This document shows, piece by piece, positions 25,757 through 36,336 of a DNA stretch of 64,000 nucleotides. Under the pieces are notes generated by a model, which saw only the letters and a list, made by a program, of their open reading frames with translations, did not search any database and was not told where the DNA came from. Where the stretch lies: assembly GCF_004571025.1 (NCBI RefSeq), contig NZ_SPQT01000003.1, positions 310,001 to 374,000 of the forward strand, in the 5' to 3' direction. Numbering within the stretch: position 1 is the first letter of the stretch; the number at the start of each line of letters is the position of its first letter. Position numbers and translations under genes: made by a program. Source of the stretch: Bradyrhizobium niftali (GTDB lineage: Bacteria; Pseudomonadota; Alphaproteobacteria; Rhizobiales; Xanthobacteraceae).

Positions 25757-26953
25757 ATGGCCGCCGCTTCCGATCCCGTCGTCATCCTCTCCGCGGCCCG
25801 TACGCCGCTTGGCCGCTTCATGGGCGAGCTCTCGCCACTCAGTGCCCACAAGCTCGGCTCCCATGTGATCGGATCTGCTCTCGAACGAGCCAAATTGGCG
25901 CCCGAGCGGATCGACGAAGTGTTCATGGGCAACGTGTTGCCAGCCGGACAGGGCCAGGCGCCGGCACGCCAGGCCGCGCGCGGCGCCAAATTGCCGGATG
26001 CCACCGGCGCCACCACCATCAACAAGGTCTGCGGCTCCGGCATGAAGGCCACCATGCTGGCTCACGATATTATCAATGCGGGCTCCGCCGAGATCGTTCT
26101 GTCTGGCGGCATGGAGAGCATGAGCAACGCGCCCTATTTGCTGGCCAAGGCGCGTGGCGGCTATCGCGCTGGCCACGACCGCATCATCGACCACATGCTG
26201 ATGGACGGGTTGGAAGACGCCTACGAGACTGGACGCTCGATGGGGGACTTTGGCGAGGCCACGGCGGAGGCCTATCAATTCACCCGCAAAGACCAGGACG
26301 ACTATGCGATCGAGACCTTGACCCGCGCCCGCAGGGCGGTTGAAGGCGGCGCGTTCAAGGCTGAGATTGCTCCAATCACGTTGACCGAGAAGGCCGGACC
26401 CCGGATCATCTCCAATGACGAACATCCGCTCAAAGTCGATCCCGCCAAAATCCCCGGGCTGAAAGCCGCGTTCCGCGCCAACGGCACCATCACGCCCGCC
26501 GCCTCATCCGCCAATGCTGACGGAGCTGCGGCGCTCATCTTGGCGAAACGCTCGCTCGCCGCTCGCGACGGCCTTCCGGTGCTCGCCGAGATCAAGGGCC
26601 ATGCCACCCACAGTCAGGAGCCACAATGGTTCACGACGGCCCCGATCCCCGCTATTCGCAAGCTATTGGACAAGGTCGGCTGGAGCGTTGGCGACGTGGA
26701 TCTGTTCGAGATCAATGAGGCATTTGCCGTCGTCGCGATGGCGGCACAGAAGGATCTCGGCATCCCCAGAGAAAAGCTGAACGTCAACGGCGGCGCCTGC
26801 GCGCTAGGTCATCCCATTGGCGCCACCGGCGCGCGGCTGATCGTGACGCTGCTGCACGCGCTCGAAGCGCAAAACCTCAAGCGCGGCGTCGCGTCGCTCT
26901 GCATTGGCGGCGGCGAAGCTACCGCCATCGCGATCGAGCGCGTCGTCCGCTGA
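25757..26953 (+). CDS. Acetyl-CoA C-acetyltransferase (thiolase)
   Basis: 398 residues, full thiolase length. The nucleophilic Cys is C92 in NKVCGSGMKA; the acid/base residues are in NEAFAVVAMA, GHPIGATGAR and CIGGGEATAI. It either condenses two acetyl-CoA or cleaves 3-oxoacyl-CoA; sequence alone leans to the biosynthetic (AtoB/PhaA-like) subgroup. AGGAGAATT precedes ATG 25757. It is divergent from TetR and followed by an exporter 93 bases downstream. Confidence 0.93.
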   Translation: MAAASDPVVILSAARTPLGRFMGELSPLSAHKLGSHVIGSALERAKLAPERIDEVFMGNVLPAGQGQAPARQAARGAKLPDATGATTINKVCGSGMKATMLAHDIINAGSAEIVLSGGMESMSNAPYLLAKARGGYRAGHDRIIDHMLMDGLEDAYETGRSMGDFGEATAEAYQFTRKDQDDYAIETLTRARRAVEGGAFKAEIAPITLTEKAGPRIISNDEHPLKVDPAKIPGLKAAFRANGTITPAASSANADGAAALILAKRSLAARDGLPVLAEIKGHATHSQEPQWFTTAPIPAIRKLLDKVGWSVGDVDLFEINEAFAVVAMAAQKDLGIPREKLNVNGGACALGHPIGATGARLIVTLLHALEAQNLKRGVASLCIGGGEATAIAIERVVR

Positions 26954-27046
26954 TATGACGGCTGGACCGACGAGACGGACTCGGCGAGCGGCGCGAACCG
27001 CGTCACTCGCCACTTGATCTACCCATCCCCGCGACGAGGAATATCC

Positions 27047-28261
27047 ATGGCTGATATGACGAACACCGCGTCGCGGGACATTCCTAGCTCCAGCGTCCTG
27101 CCGATCGCGATCCTTTCCGTGCTGGCCGCGATGGGAACGCTTGCGACCAACATCTTGCTGCCGTCTCTGCCGCAGATTGCGATCTCGTTGAATGTCACGA
27201 CTGCAGAGGTCACGTCCGCCATCACCGTGTTTCTTGCAGTGTTCGGGTTAGGCCAGCTCCTGGTCGGACCGCTTTCGGATCGCTACGGAAGACGGTGGCC
27301 GGTCCTGATCGGATTTGCCGTGTTCTTCGCCGGCAGCGTTTGGTGTGGTCTGGCAACCGACCTGCCCAATCTCCTCATCGGCCGCGTCGTGCAGGCAACA
27401 GGTGCTTGCGCGACGTCAGTGCTGTCTCGCGCCATCGCCCGCGACATGTTCAGTGGCGCGGCACTGGCACGCGCGATGGCGCTCATCATGATCGTGATGT
27501 CCGCAGCTCCCGGGTTCTCGCCGCTGCTTGGCGGCGCCCTCGACCATAGCCTGGGCTGGCGCGCCGAATTCGCGCTGGTCGCGGCCTTTGCCGCCGTCGG
27601 CGCCGTTGCCTACGCCATCGTTCTTGGCGAAACCCACAATTCGATCCGCACGCCGTTCAATCCAGTTGTCGTCGGCAGGACCTATGCCGGTCTGATTGGA
27701 GACCGTCGCTTCGCTACCCCCGCTGCCGCCTCGAGCCTCACTATGGGCGGCTTGTTCTCGATGTTTTCCGCTGCGCCGCGCCTATTCATCGAAGCGCTGC
27801 ACTTCACGCCGATCCAGCTCGGGCTCTTCTTTGCCGGCACCGTCTTCATCGTATTCGCCGCGGGTATGCTTGCCACAAGATTGGCACCACGCTACGGGCT
27901 CGATGGTCCGATCCGGGCAGGTTTGTGCGCGACGGCCGCCAGCAGCCTTGCGGTCCTGCTCATCTCGCTGATCAACCCGACTTTCTTGCCCTTTCTAGGC
28001 GCGATGAGCGTATATCTCCTCGGCATGGGCATTGTCAGTCCGTTGGCCACGGCGCGCGCGTTGTCTCCATTCGGCGAGAAAGCCGGCGCGGCCTCGGCGC
28101 TGCTGGGTTTCTTGCAGATGATGATCGCGGCAATCGGCGTATGGCTTGCTGCCACAGTGTCACATGAAGCAATGTTTGCACTGGGCGTGGTGATGAGCGC
28201 GTTTTCCCTGCTGGCTCTTGGCCTGTACGCGCGGGGCCCGGGGGTCTTGATGGGCGTATGA
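27047..28261 (+). CDS. MFS transporter, Bcr/CflA-like drug exporter
   Basis: 404 residues with twelve predicted helices. Motif A between helices 2 and 3 is clear (GPLSDRYGRRWPVLIG), and motif C-like APGFSPLLGGAL lies in helix 5, marks of 12-helix proton/drug antiporters of the Bcr/CflA group. It would export small amphipathic molecules through the inner membrane. GAGGAATATCC precedes ATG 27047, so an open 11-codon upstream extension is not used. Placement after the TetR-controlled thiolase suggests export of a toxic intermediate or of the inducer, which is inference. Confidence 0.88.
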   Translation: MADMTNTASRDIPSSSVLPIAILSVLAAMGTLATNILLPSLPQIAISLNVTTAEVTSAITVFLAVFGLGQLLVGPLSDRYGRRWPVLIGFAVFFAGSVWCGLATDLPNLLIGRVVQATGACATSVLSRAIARDMFSGAALARAMALIMIVMSAAPGFSPLLGGALDHSLGWRAEFALVAAFAAVGAVAYAIVLGETHNSIRTPFNPVVVGRTYAGLIGDRRFATPAAASSLTMGGLFSMFSAAPRLFIEALHFTPIQLGLFFAGTVFIVFAAGMLATRLAPRYGLDGPIRAGLCATAASSLAVLLISLINPTFLPFLGAMSVYLLGMGIVSPLATARALSPFGEKAGAASALLGFLQMMIAAIGVWLAATVSHEAMFALGVVMSAFSLLALGLYARGPGVLMGV

Positions 28262-28316
28262 CTCCGCACGCGTTTCCGTTCAGTCACTATCGGCTTTGCG
28301 AAGTCGGGCTTAGGCC

Positions 28317-28354
28317 TGTCGGGCAAAACGCGGCAAGGCTTGGCCGGCCCGACA
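28317..28354. terminator. Possible bidirectional hairpin between convergent genes
   Basis: TGTCGGGC (28317-28324) and GCCCGACA (28347-28354) are perfect 8-base complements between the convergent MFS and flavin reductase genes. The loop is 22 bases and no T-run follows, so termination efficiency is doubtful. Confidence 0.35.
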
Positions 28355-28376
28355 ATTGAGCCTGTTTCCAGCGCAA

Positions 28377-29030
28377 TCAGGTCCCGTGGAATTCCGGCTT
28401 GCTGCTGCCCGCTGGGCGCTTCATCTCGAACATGTTCTCGGTCCTGACCTCGAGATAATCTCCACCCCGGCCGGCGCGCAGAATGGGACGCGCAAGTGCC
28501 GTGTTGTACACGCCGTCCTCGATCAACGTTTTGTCGATGTAGACCGCGACGACCTCACCAAGCACGAACCATCCTTCGACCTTTTCTCCGCGTGCGTTGG
28601 CCAGCTGAGAGACCTCGACGACCTTGCATTCCATGGCGGCCCTGCTCTCGCCCACCCGCGGCACAGCAACGTGGCGTCCGGGTATCGGCGTCAAACCGGC
28701 TGCTTCGAACTCGCTCACACCGTGATCGAGCGGCGTCGCTGTCACGTTCATGCGCTCGCCGAGATCCATGGTGACCAGATTCCAGACGAATTCGCGCGTC
28801 TCGCTGACGTTCTTGACGGTGTCTTTCCACGAAATCGAGGAAAATCCGATGATCGGAGGATCGTAGAGGAACGCGTTGAAAAAACTGTAGGGGGCCAAGT
28901 TCAATCGACCGGCTGCATTGCGCGATGAGATCCACCCAATCGGACGCGGCGCGATTATCGCATTGAACGGATTATGCCGGAGCCCGTGGCCTTTCGAAGG
29001 CTCGTAGTAGTGGAAGTCGGCCTGGTCCAT
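28377..29030 (-). CDS. Flavin reductase family protein
   Basis: 217 residues of the FMN-binding split barrel (DIM6/NTAB) type. PFNAIIAPRPIGWISS and LNLAPYSFFNAFLYDPPIIGFSS bind FMN. Members supply reduced flavin to monooxygenases or are flavoproteins of unknown role. ATG 29030 follows GGAGGCATTT; the 22-codon upstream extension lacks a ribosome site. A hairpin at 29092-29113 separates it from the nitronate monooxygenase-like gene, which belongs to the same strand, so it may have its own promoter. Confidence 0.87.
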   Translation of the reverse strand: MDQADFHYYEPSKGHGLRHNPFNAIIAPRPIGWISSRNAAGRLNLAPYSFFNAFLYDPPIIGFSSISWKDTVKNVSETREFVWNLVTMDLGERMNVTATPLDHGVSEFEAAGLTPIPGRHVAVPRVGESRAAMECKVVEVSQLANARGEKVEGWFVLGEVVAVYIDKTLIEDGVYNTALARPILRAGRGGDYLEVRTENMFEMKRPAGSSKPEFHGT

Positions 29031-29091
29031 AAATGCCTCCGAAGCTGCCGAAGGCCGTCGATCTGACCCGTTGAGCTTCAACAAAGATCGA

Positions 29092-29113
29092 CGCACGCAT
29101 GACCATGCGTGCG
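29092..29113 (-). terminator. Perfect 9-bp hairpin after the beta-oxidation operon
   Basis: CGCACGCAT (29092-29100), GACC loop, ATGCGTGCG (29105-29113). On the minus strand it stands 45 bases after the stop of the nitronate monooxygenase-like gene and is followed by TCGATCTTTGTT, a partial U-tract. It likely ends, or weakens, transcription of the ligase-to-NMO operon. Confidence 0.5.
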
Positions 29114-29157
29114 GATAGCCTCCGTCAGAACGTCCGGAAGCGGTATGTCCTCCCGGG

Positions 29158-30171
29158 CTAAGCCATAGCCCGAGCCGCAGCCGGCCGCTGTCCGGCGCCG
29201 TCGAGGAAACCAGTCAGGCGCTGCCGGATGAGTCTTTCCGCATCCGCCATGATGCGGTCGATCAGTTCCTTCACGGTCGGAATGTCGTGAATGAGCCCGA
29301 CGACCATGCCGCAGCTCCAGGCGCCCGCATCCATGTCGCCATAGATCATCACCTTGGGATAGACGCCCGCCACCTGGTCATGGATGTCCTCGATCTTGAG
29401 GCTCTTGCCCTTCTCGCGCTCGATCTCGAGCAGTTGCTCGACGCCCTTGTTGTTCAGGACCCGCTCTGTATTCCGGAGCGCGCGCATCACGAGCCTGGTG
29501 TCGAGTTCCGTCGCCGCGACCAGCGCCTTCTTGACGTTCTCGTGCACCGGCGCTTCCTTGGTGGCGATGAAGCGCGTGCCCATGTTCATGCCCGCAGCGC
29601 CCATCGCCAGGGCGGCAACCAGGCTGCGCGCATCCGCCATGCCGCCCGAGGCAACGAACGGGATCTTCAGTTCCTCCGCGGCGCGCGGCAACAGGATCAT
29701 GTTCGGCATGTCATCCTCGCCGGGATGGCCGCCGCACTCGAAGCCGTCGACGCTGACGGCATCGCAACCGATCTGCTCGGCCTTCAGTGAATGCCGGACG
29801 GAGGTGCATTTGTGGATCACCTTGATGCCGCCCGCCTTCAGGGCCGGCATGTACTGTTCGGGGCTGCGCCCGGCGGTCTCGACGATCCTGACGCCGCCCT
29901 CTCTGATGGCCGCGATGTACTCCGGATAGGGCGGCGCGCTGAAGGTCGGCAGGAATGTCAGGTTCACGCCGAACGGCTTGTCCGTCATGTCGCGGCAGCG
30001 AGCGATCTCCTTGGCCAGCAGCTCCGGCGTTCTCTGCGTCAGGCCCGTGATCAAGCCGAGCCCGCCCGCGTTGGAGACGGCCGCCGCCATTTCGGCGAAG
30101 CCGACATAGTGCATTCCGCCCTGGATGATCGGGTGCTCGATGCCGAACAGTTCGGTAATTGCTGTCTTCAC
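29158..30171 (-). CDS. Nitronate monooxygenase-family flavoprotein
   Basis: 337 residues, FMN TIM barrel of the NMO/2-nitropropane dioxygenase family. EHPIIQGGMHYVG starts the barrel; SVDGFECGGHPG contains the conserved His; PFVASGGMADARSLVAALAMGA binds phosphate. Relatives in CoA-ring catabolism (IpdC of steroid C/D-ring degradation) act as reductases on CoA thioesters, and the present operon context favours such a role over nitronate oxidation. The start is GTG 30171, because GGGAG stands eight bases before it and the conserved VKTAITELFGIEHP begins there; the upstream extension is Arg-rich and rejected. It lies 22 bases after the thiolase. Confidence 0.88.
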   Translation of the reverse strand: MKTAITELFGIEHPIIQGGMHYVGFAEMAAAVSNAGGLGLITGLTQRTPELLAKEIARCRDMTDKPFGVNLTFLPTFSAPPYPEYIAAIREGGVRIVETAGRSPEQYMPALKAGGIKVIHKCTSVRHSLKAEQIGCDAVSVDGFECGGHPGEDDMPNMILLPRAAEELKIPFVASGGMADARSLVAALAMGAAGMNMGTRFIATKEAPVHENVKKALVAATELDTRLVMRALRNTERVLNNKGVEQLLEIEREKGKSLKIEDIHDQVAGVYPKVMIYGDMDAGAWSCGMVVGLIHDIPTVKELIDRIMADAERLIRQRLTGFLDGAGQRPAAARAMA

Positions 30172-30193
30172 GAATGATCTCCCGCGTTCCCGC

Positions 30194-31381
30194 TCAGTGG
30201 ATGATTTCGAACAAGCCCGCCGCGCCCATGCCGCCACCGATGCACATGGTCACCACGCCGTACTTCGCCTTGCGTCGCCGGCCTTCGATTAGGAGATGGC
30301 CGGTGAGCCGCGACCCGGTCATGCCGTAGGGATGACCGATCGCGATCGAGCCGCCGTTGACGTTGAGCTTGTCCGGATCGATTCCGAGATTGTCGCGGCA
30401 ATAGATCACCTGCACCGCATAGGCCTCGTTCAGCTCCCAGAGGTCGATGTCGTCGATCTTGAGGTTATGGCGCTTGAGCAGGCGCGGGATCGCGGCGACC
30501 GGGCCGACACCCATCTCGTCCGGCTCGACGCCGGCAGCGACGAAGCCACGAAAAATGCCAAGCGGCTTGAGGCCCTTTCTGGCCGCAATCTTGTCGCTCA
30601 TGATCACGCAGGCCGAGGCACCGTCCGAGAGCTGGCTGGCATTTCCCGCGCTGATTGTCTTGCCCTCGAACACCGGCTTGATCTTGGCGAGGCCTTCGGC
30701 GGTGGTTTCGGGACGCGGGCCTTCGTCCTTTGTGAGCGTCACTTTCTCGTAGGTGACCTCCTTGGTGTCCTTGTTGAACAGCGCCATCCTGGTCGTGAAC
30801 GGCACGATCTCGTCGTTGAAGCGGCCGGCCTGTAACGCGGCGCCGACGCGGCGTTGGCACTCGAGGCTGTATTCGTCCTGCTTGTCGCGGCCGATCTTGT
30901 AGCGCTCGGCAACGACCTCGGCGGTATCGAGCATCGACATGTACATTTCGGGCTTCATCGCCATCAGCTCGTCGTCGACGGCGTGAAACTTGTTCATGTG
31001 CTCGTTCTGCACGAGGCTGATCGACTCGATGCCGCCGCCGATCGCGACCTCGACCCCGTCGAGCACGATCGAACGCGCAGCAACCGCGATGGCCTGCAGG
31101 CCGGACGCGCATTGCCGGTCGATCGTGGTGCCGGCGACCGTCACCGGCAGGCCGGCGCGGATCGCGCCTTTGCGCGCCACATTCATCACCATGGTGCCTT
31201 GCTGCATCGCGCAGCCCATGACCACGTCTTCTACTTCTCCGGGCGCGATGCCGGCGCGTTTCACCACTTCGGCCATCACGTGCCCTGCCAGGGTCGGGCC
31301 GTCCGTGTTGTTGAGCGCGCCGCGATAGGCCTTGCCGACGGCCGTTCGGGCGGTGGAAACGATGACTGCTTCTGTCGTCAT
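30194..31381 (-). CDS. Acetyl-CoA acyltransferase (3-ketoacyl-CoA thiolase)
   Basis: 395 residues. C91 in [10 protein letters not shown] is the nucleophile; [20 protein letters not shown] and [10 protein letters not shown] give the other catalytic loops. The degradative class (FadA-like) is indicated by the longer lid region with [13 protein letters not shown]. It cleaves 3-oxoacyl-CoA produced by the two acyl-CoA dehydrogenases and SDR upstream. ATG 31381 lies 14 bases after the dehydrogenase stop, so the genes are tightly co-transcribed. Confidence 0.93.
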   Translation of the reverse strand: MTTEAVIVSTARTAVGKAYRGALNNTDGPTLAGHVMAEVVKRAGIAPGEVEDVVMGCAMQQGTMVMNVARKGAIRAGLPVTVAGTTIDRQCASGLQAIAVAARSIVLDGVEVAIGGGIESISLVQNEHMNKFHAVDDELMAMKPEMYMSMLDTAEVVAERYKIGRDKQDEYSLECQRRVGAALQAGRFNDEIVPFTTRMALFNKDTKEVTYEKVTLTKDEGPRPETTAEGLAKIKPVFEGKTISAGNASQLSDGASACVIMSDKIAARKGLKPLGIFRGFVAAGVEPDEMGVGPVAAIPRLLKRHNLKIDDIDLWELNEAYAVQVIYCRDNLGIDPDKLNVNGGSIAIGHPYGMTGSRLTGHLLIEGRRRKAKYGVVTMCIGGGMGAAGLFEIIH

Positions 31382-31395
31382 GCTGGCCTCTCTGC

Positions 31396-32523
31396 TTACG
31401 CGGCCGTGTCCAGCTGCGCGTAGCGCAGCAGGTGGAACGCGGGATCGCCGAACTGGATGTTGATGGAGGAGATGCGCTTGAAATAGTGCCCGACGTTGAG
31501 CTCGTCGGTCATTCCCATGCCGCCGTGAAGCTGCACCGCCTGATCGGCGACGAACTTGCCGGCATAGCCGATTTTCGATTTTGCGCCGGAGGCAAGCCGC
31601 GAGAGTCCGGAATCGCCGGTGCCGAGGCTGAGGCTCAGATGCTGCATCAGGGAGAGCGCCTCCTGATGGGCGATGAACATGTCGACCATGCGATGCTGCA
31701 ACACCTGGAAGGAGCCGATAGTGGTGCCGAACTGCTTGCGGGTCTTGGAATAGTCCAGCGTCGCAGAGTTCAGCTCGCCGATGGCGCCGACGGCTTCCGC
31801 GCAGAGCGCGCCGATGGCGCGGTCGCGGCAGGCTTCCAGCGCGGCAACGCCCTCGCCTTCCGCGCCCAGCAATTGGCCGCGGACATCGCGCAGGCTGACC
31901 TCGGCTGCCCGGCGACCGTCGATGGTCTTGAAGCTCTGGAGATCGAGGCCGCTAGCACGGCGATCGACCACGAACAGGCTCACGCCGCGGTCACGATCGT
32001 TGCCGGAGGTGCGCGCCGAGACGATCAGATGATCGGCCCAGGGCGCGGCGATCACCATGGTCTTCGAGCCGGTCAGGACGTAGTCGCTCCCGTCCCGCCG
32101 CGCCCTCGTCGTGACATCGGCAAAATCGAAACGCGATCCCTTCTCCGTCCAGGCCAGCGTCCAGATCTTCGAGCCGTCGATGATGCTCGGGATGAAGCTT
32201 TGCTGCTGCTCCTTCGTGCCCACGTGCTCGATCAGGCCGCCGGCCAGCACCACCGTCTCGACGAAAGGCTCGAGGACGAGGTGGCGGCCGAACTCATGCA
32301 TGACGATCATGGTCGACAGCGGACCGCCGCCGAGACCGCCGGCGCCCTCGGAGAACGGCGCAGCCAGCAGTCCGAGTTCGGCGAAAGCCGCCCATTGCTT
32401 CCGGCTGAAGCCTTCCTCGCTTGCCACGATCTTGCGCCGCGCCTCGAAGTCGTACTGGTCGCGCAGCAGGCGCTGGACGCTCGATCGCAGCAATTCCTGC
32501 TCTTCCGTGAACTGAATATCCAT
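31396..32523 (-). CDS. Acyl-CoA dehydrogenase, small paralogue
   Basis: 375 residues. FAD-binding acyl-CoA dehydrogenase fold: helical N-terminus [20 protein letters not shown], beta domain ending [19 protein letters not shown], and [21 protein letters not shown] near the C-terminus. No Glu of the usual YEGT catalytic motif follows; the end reads [17 protein letters not shown]. Together with the neighbouring dehydrogenase it probably forms a heteromeric enzyme, as with paired FadE subunits in steroid side-chain breakdown. GGGAGGATCGG precedes ATG 32523. The frame is open far upstream through the next gene; that part is a shadow. Confidence 0.88.
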   Translation of the reverse strand: MDIQFTEEQELLRSSVQRLLRDQYDFEARRKIVASEEGFSRKQWAAFAELGLLAAPFSEGAGGLGGGPLSTMIVMHEFGRHLVLEPFVETVVLAGGLIEHVGTKEQQQSFIPSIIDGSKIWTLAWTEKGSRFDFADVTTRARRDGSDYVLTGSKTMVIAAPWADHLIVSARTSGNDRDRGVSLFVVDRRASGLDLQSFKTIDGRRAAEVSLRDVRGQLLGAEGEGVAALEACRDRAIGALCAEAVGAIGELNSATLDYSKTRKQFGTTIGSFQVLQHRMVDMFIAHQEALSLMQHLSLSLGTGDSGLSRLASGAKSKIGYAGKFVADQAVQLHGGMGMTDELNVGHYFKRISSINIQFGDPAFHLLRYAQLDTAA

Positions 32524-32546
32524 CCGATCCTCCCGATCCGCCGTGG

Positions 32547-33728
<1,182 letters not shown>

Positions 33729-33742
33729 CGCAGCAGGCTCCG

Positions 33743-34480
33743 CTACCACTTCTCGCCGAAGGGACGGATCTCCAGCTCGAACGTCCATGCGCTTCTCGGC
33801 TGCTGGTAGAGCTGCCAATACGAAGTTGCGACGGAGGACGGAGGCATCAAGGCATCCGGATCGTCCAGCGCGGTGGGCCCGAGAGCCTCCAGCCGGCGTT
33901 GCCGAACCCACTCGGTATCCACGCCGGAATCGATGATGAGATGCGCGACGTGAATATTCTTCGGGCCAAGCTCGCGGGCCATGGCTTGCGCGACCGCACG
34001 AAGGCCAAACTTGGCGCTTGCGAAAGCAGCATACCCGCTGCCGCCTCGGAGCGAGGCGGTCGCCCCGGTAAAGAAGATGTTGCCACCCCCGCGCGGAAGC
34101 ATGAGGCGGGCCGCCTCCCGGCCGGCCAGAAAGCCGGAATAGCAGGCCATTTCCCAGACCTTGCGGAAAACGCGTTCTGTGGTTTCCAGAATTGGGAAAT
34201 TGACGTTCGCCCCGATGTTGAAGATGCAGACTTCCAGGGGCGCGTGCTTGTCCGCATCGTTGAGGAAGGAGATGATTTCGTCTTCCTTGCGAGCGTCGAG
34301 CGAGCGTGCGTGAATCTCTCCGCCGGCAGCCTCGATATCCCTGACGAGCGGAGCCAATTTTTCGCCGTTACGACGGCCGGCGAAGACCGTGAAGCCTTCT
34401 GCGGCGAATTTTTTGGCGATCTCGCCGCCGATGAAGTCTCCGGCGCCGATGACGGCCACGGTTGCGTTTCTCTTCTGCAA
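33743..34480 (-). CDS. Atypical SDR lacking catalytic Tyr (F153), TTG start
   Basis: 245 residues. VAVIGAGDFIGGEIAKKFA is the cofactor loop; FNIGANVNF replaces NNAG; the active-site helix is F153-x-x-x-K157 (SGYAAFASAKFGLRA). The tail is RPFGEKW. Residues 138-190 are nearly identical to the SDR at 36337. The start is TTG 34480: GGGAGGACATC stands before it at good spacing, the conserved sequence starts right after, and no ATG is available. It lies 17 bases after the acyl-CoA ligase and 14 bases before the dehydrogenase, so it belongs to the same transcript. Confidence 0.87.
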   Translation of the reverse strand: MQKRNATVAVIGAGDFIGGEIAKKFAAEGFTVFAGRRNGEKLAPLVRDIEAAGGEIHARSLDARKEDEIISFLNDADKHAPLEVCIFNIGANVNFPILETTERVFRKVWEMACYSGFLAGREAARLMLPRGGGNIFFTGATASLRGGSGYAAFASAKFGLRAVAQAMARELGPKNIHVAHLIIDSGVDTEWVRQRRLEALGPTALDDPDALMPPSSVATSYWQLYQQPRSAWTFELEIRPFGEKW

Positions 34481-34497
34481 GATGTCCTCCCGGTAAG

Positions 34498-36102
34498 TTA
34501 GATATGTTGCCTGCGGAATTCGGGCGTCTGCACCGCAGGGGCTGCGCCACCTTCGCGCAAGCTCTCCGCGAGCTTGTGCTTGAGTATCTTGCCGGTCGAT
34601 GTCGCCGGCAAGGCATCAAGGATGACAATTTCGGACGGCCGCTTGTAAGAAGTAAGCTGAGACCGGACAAAATGCATCAGGGTCTCTGGTGTCGTGCAAG
34701 ATCCTGGCAGCAACTGCACAAAGGCCACGATCTCCTCATTGCCGTCCGCGGCACGACCGACCACAGCGGATTGCACGACGTCCTTGTGTGAACTGAGGAC
34801 TGCTTCGACCTCCGCGGGATAGACGTTGAAACCGGAACGAATGATCATTTCCTTGGTGCGGCCGACGATGTACAGACAATCGCCGTCGAAACGTGCGAGA
34901 TCGCCGGTATTGAACCAGCCCTCGCTGTCAATCACCTTCGCGGTGAGCTCGGGGGCACGATAGTACCCCAGCATCACGTTGCGCCCGCGAACATGCAGCT
35001 CGCCGACTTCACCGGATACAGTCGGAAATCCTTCGATGGTTCGCACCCGCGCTTCCACACCAGGCAGCAGCGTTCCAACAGCCTGATCCGAGCGTGGCCT
35101 ATCGAAACGTACGCCTGATATTCCCGGCGAGCATTCGGTGATCCCGTAGCCGTTGAGCAACGGAAGCCCGAACTCTTTTTCCACGCGCAACTTCAGGTTC
35201 AAATCCAGCGGCGCGCCGGCGACGGCAATCAAGCGCAACGAGCCTCGGGACAGTTGTTCCACGCCTGATACGCTCTTGTACTCCAGCAGGCGCTGATAGG
35301 TGGCAGGCACGCCATTGAGGATGGTGACGCCCTCCTCCGCGACGGCCTTCGCGGTCGCGGCAGGATCGTATTTGCTGACCATCCGCACCGTGCCGCCAAC
35401 CATCAGCGTCATGATCAGGAGCGAGATGCCGACGATATGCGAGATCGGCAACACAAGATGGATCTTGTCCTTCTCGTTCATCCTGCGGAAGTACGCAGTG
35501 GTCTTTGCGCTGATCAGAAGATTGTCATGCGAGAGCATCACGCCCTTGGGAGTCCCCGTCGTCCCTGACGTGTAGATCAAAACCGCGACTTGCCTTGCTG
35601 GATCGGTCTCCACGGGCTGGACTGTCGCGCTTTCGTTGAGCGGGCCAACCCCAATTTCCGCCAGCGGGCCAATTCGCCAATTCTCGGCGCCGTAGCGTGA
35701 GGCGTGAGCAGCGGCCTCCTTCGAAGTACCGGACGTGAAAAACATCCGCCGGGCGCCGCTGTGATCGCGGATCTGGTCCAGTTCGCGCGCCGACAAGCGC
35801 GGGTTGGCGACAATCGCCCAGGCGTCGAGCCGGCTTGTCGCAAGCAGCAAAGCAGCAAGCGCAATACAGTTTTCGCTGACAATGATCATCCGATCGCCGG
35901 CCCTGATCCCCAGCGATGAGAGCACGGTGGCGATCTCGCCAACGCGCTGCTCCAGTTCTCGATAGCTCCACGAAGCTCCGCCCTCGACCAGCGCAATCCG
36001 GTCGGGCGCTCTGGCAACCGGTCCTGCCGTTACTTCATGGATTCGGCTCGGCAAGCCGACAGCGATCTCGTCGACACTGATCGTCTCTGAAAGCTCCAGC
36101 AC
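34498..36102 (-). CDS. Acyl-CoA ligase, paralogue 2, GTG start
   Basis: 534 residues, paralogue of 15659-17254 with collinear motifs: LIYTSGTTGTPKGVMLSH, NGYGITECSPGISG, GWFNTGDLARFDGDCLYIVGRTKEMI and the catalytic Lys in ATSTGKILKHKL. GTG 36102 is chosen because GGGAGG lies seven bases before it and the alignment with the paralogue starts here; a 15-codon extension upstream has no ribosome site. It is the first gene of the operon that runs through SDR, two acyl-CoA dehydrogenases, thiolase and NMO, and would load the growth substrate onto CoA. The promoter with the shared palindrome is at 36159-36186. Confidence 0.92.
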   Translation of the reverse strand: MLELSETISVDEIAVGLPSRIHEVTAGPVARAPDRIALVEGGASWSYRELEQRVGEIATVLSSLGIRAGDRMIIVSENCIALAALLLATSRLDAWAIVANPRLSARELDQIRDHSGARRMFFTSGTSKEAAAHASRYGAENWRIGPLAEIGVGPLNESATVQPVETDPARQVAVLIYTSGTTGTPKGVMLSHDNLLISAKTTAYFRRMNEKDKIHLVLPISHIVGISLLIMTLMVGGTVRMVSKYDPAATAKAVAEEGVTILNGVPATYQRLLEYKSVSGVEQLSRGSLRLIAVAGAPLDLNLKLRVEKEFGLPLLNGYGITECSPGISGVRFDRPRSDQAVGTLLPGVEARVRTIEGFPTVSGEVGELHVRGRNVMLGYYRAPELTAKVIDSEGWFNTGDLARFDGDCLYIVGRTKEMIIRSGFNVYPAEVEAVLSSHKDVVQSAVVGRAADGNEEIVAFVQLLPGSCTTPETLMHFVRSQLTSYKRPSEIVILDALPATSTGKILKHKLAESLREGGAAPAVQTPEFRRQHI

Positions 36103-36158
36103 GACTGACCTCCCGACCGACCGTGCCAACTTTGCAATGCGGCACACTTGGGCTTCGG

Positions 36159-36186
36159 TTTATAGTTCTTTTTTAGAACTCGTCAA
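36159..36186 (-). promoter_or_regulatory. Leftward promoter with AGTTCT-N5-AGAACT operator
   Basis: On the minus strand: TTGACG (36181-36186), 16 bases, TATAAA (36159-36164). The spacer contains the perfect palindrome AGTTCT (36164-36169), TTTTT, AGAACT (36175-36180). This is the most symmetrical of the three copies. It lies 57-84 bases before the ligase GTG and in the region divergent to the SDR-glutathione transferase pair. Confidence 0.7.
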
Positions 36187-36244
36187 TCGCTAAATCGTCG
36201 TCGGACTTTTTCCGGAGTCGAATGGACAATCCGTCTCTGAGCAT

Positions 36245-36267
36245 GGTTTTACGCGGCTCATAAAACC
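36245..36267. promoter_or_regulatory. Inverted repeat upstream of SDR at 36337
   Basis: GGTTTTA (36245-36251) and TAAAACC (36261-36267) are exact complements with a nine-base centre, about 70 bases before the plus-strand SDR. A possible second operator of this divergent region; TTTACA at 36271-36276 could be the -35 box of the rightward promoter. Confidence 0.35.
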
Positions 36268-36336
36268 GTCGTTTACAACGCATCATCGGACAGCTAGTCT
36301 ACAGTATCAAATAAGAACTTAAAGGGAGGATCGAGG

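Noticed and set aside
36245..36267. Treating the GGTTTTA/TAAAACC repeat as a fourth copy of the AGTTCT operator
   Set aside because: Different sequence and spacing, not between promoter boxes; kept as a separate weak candidate.
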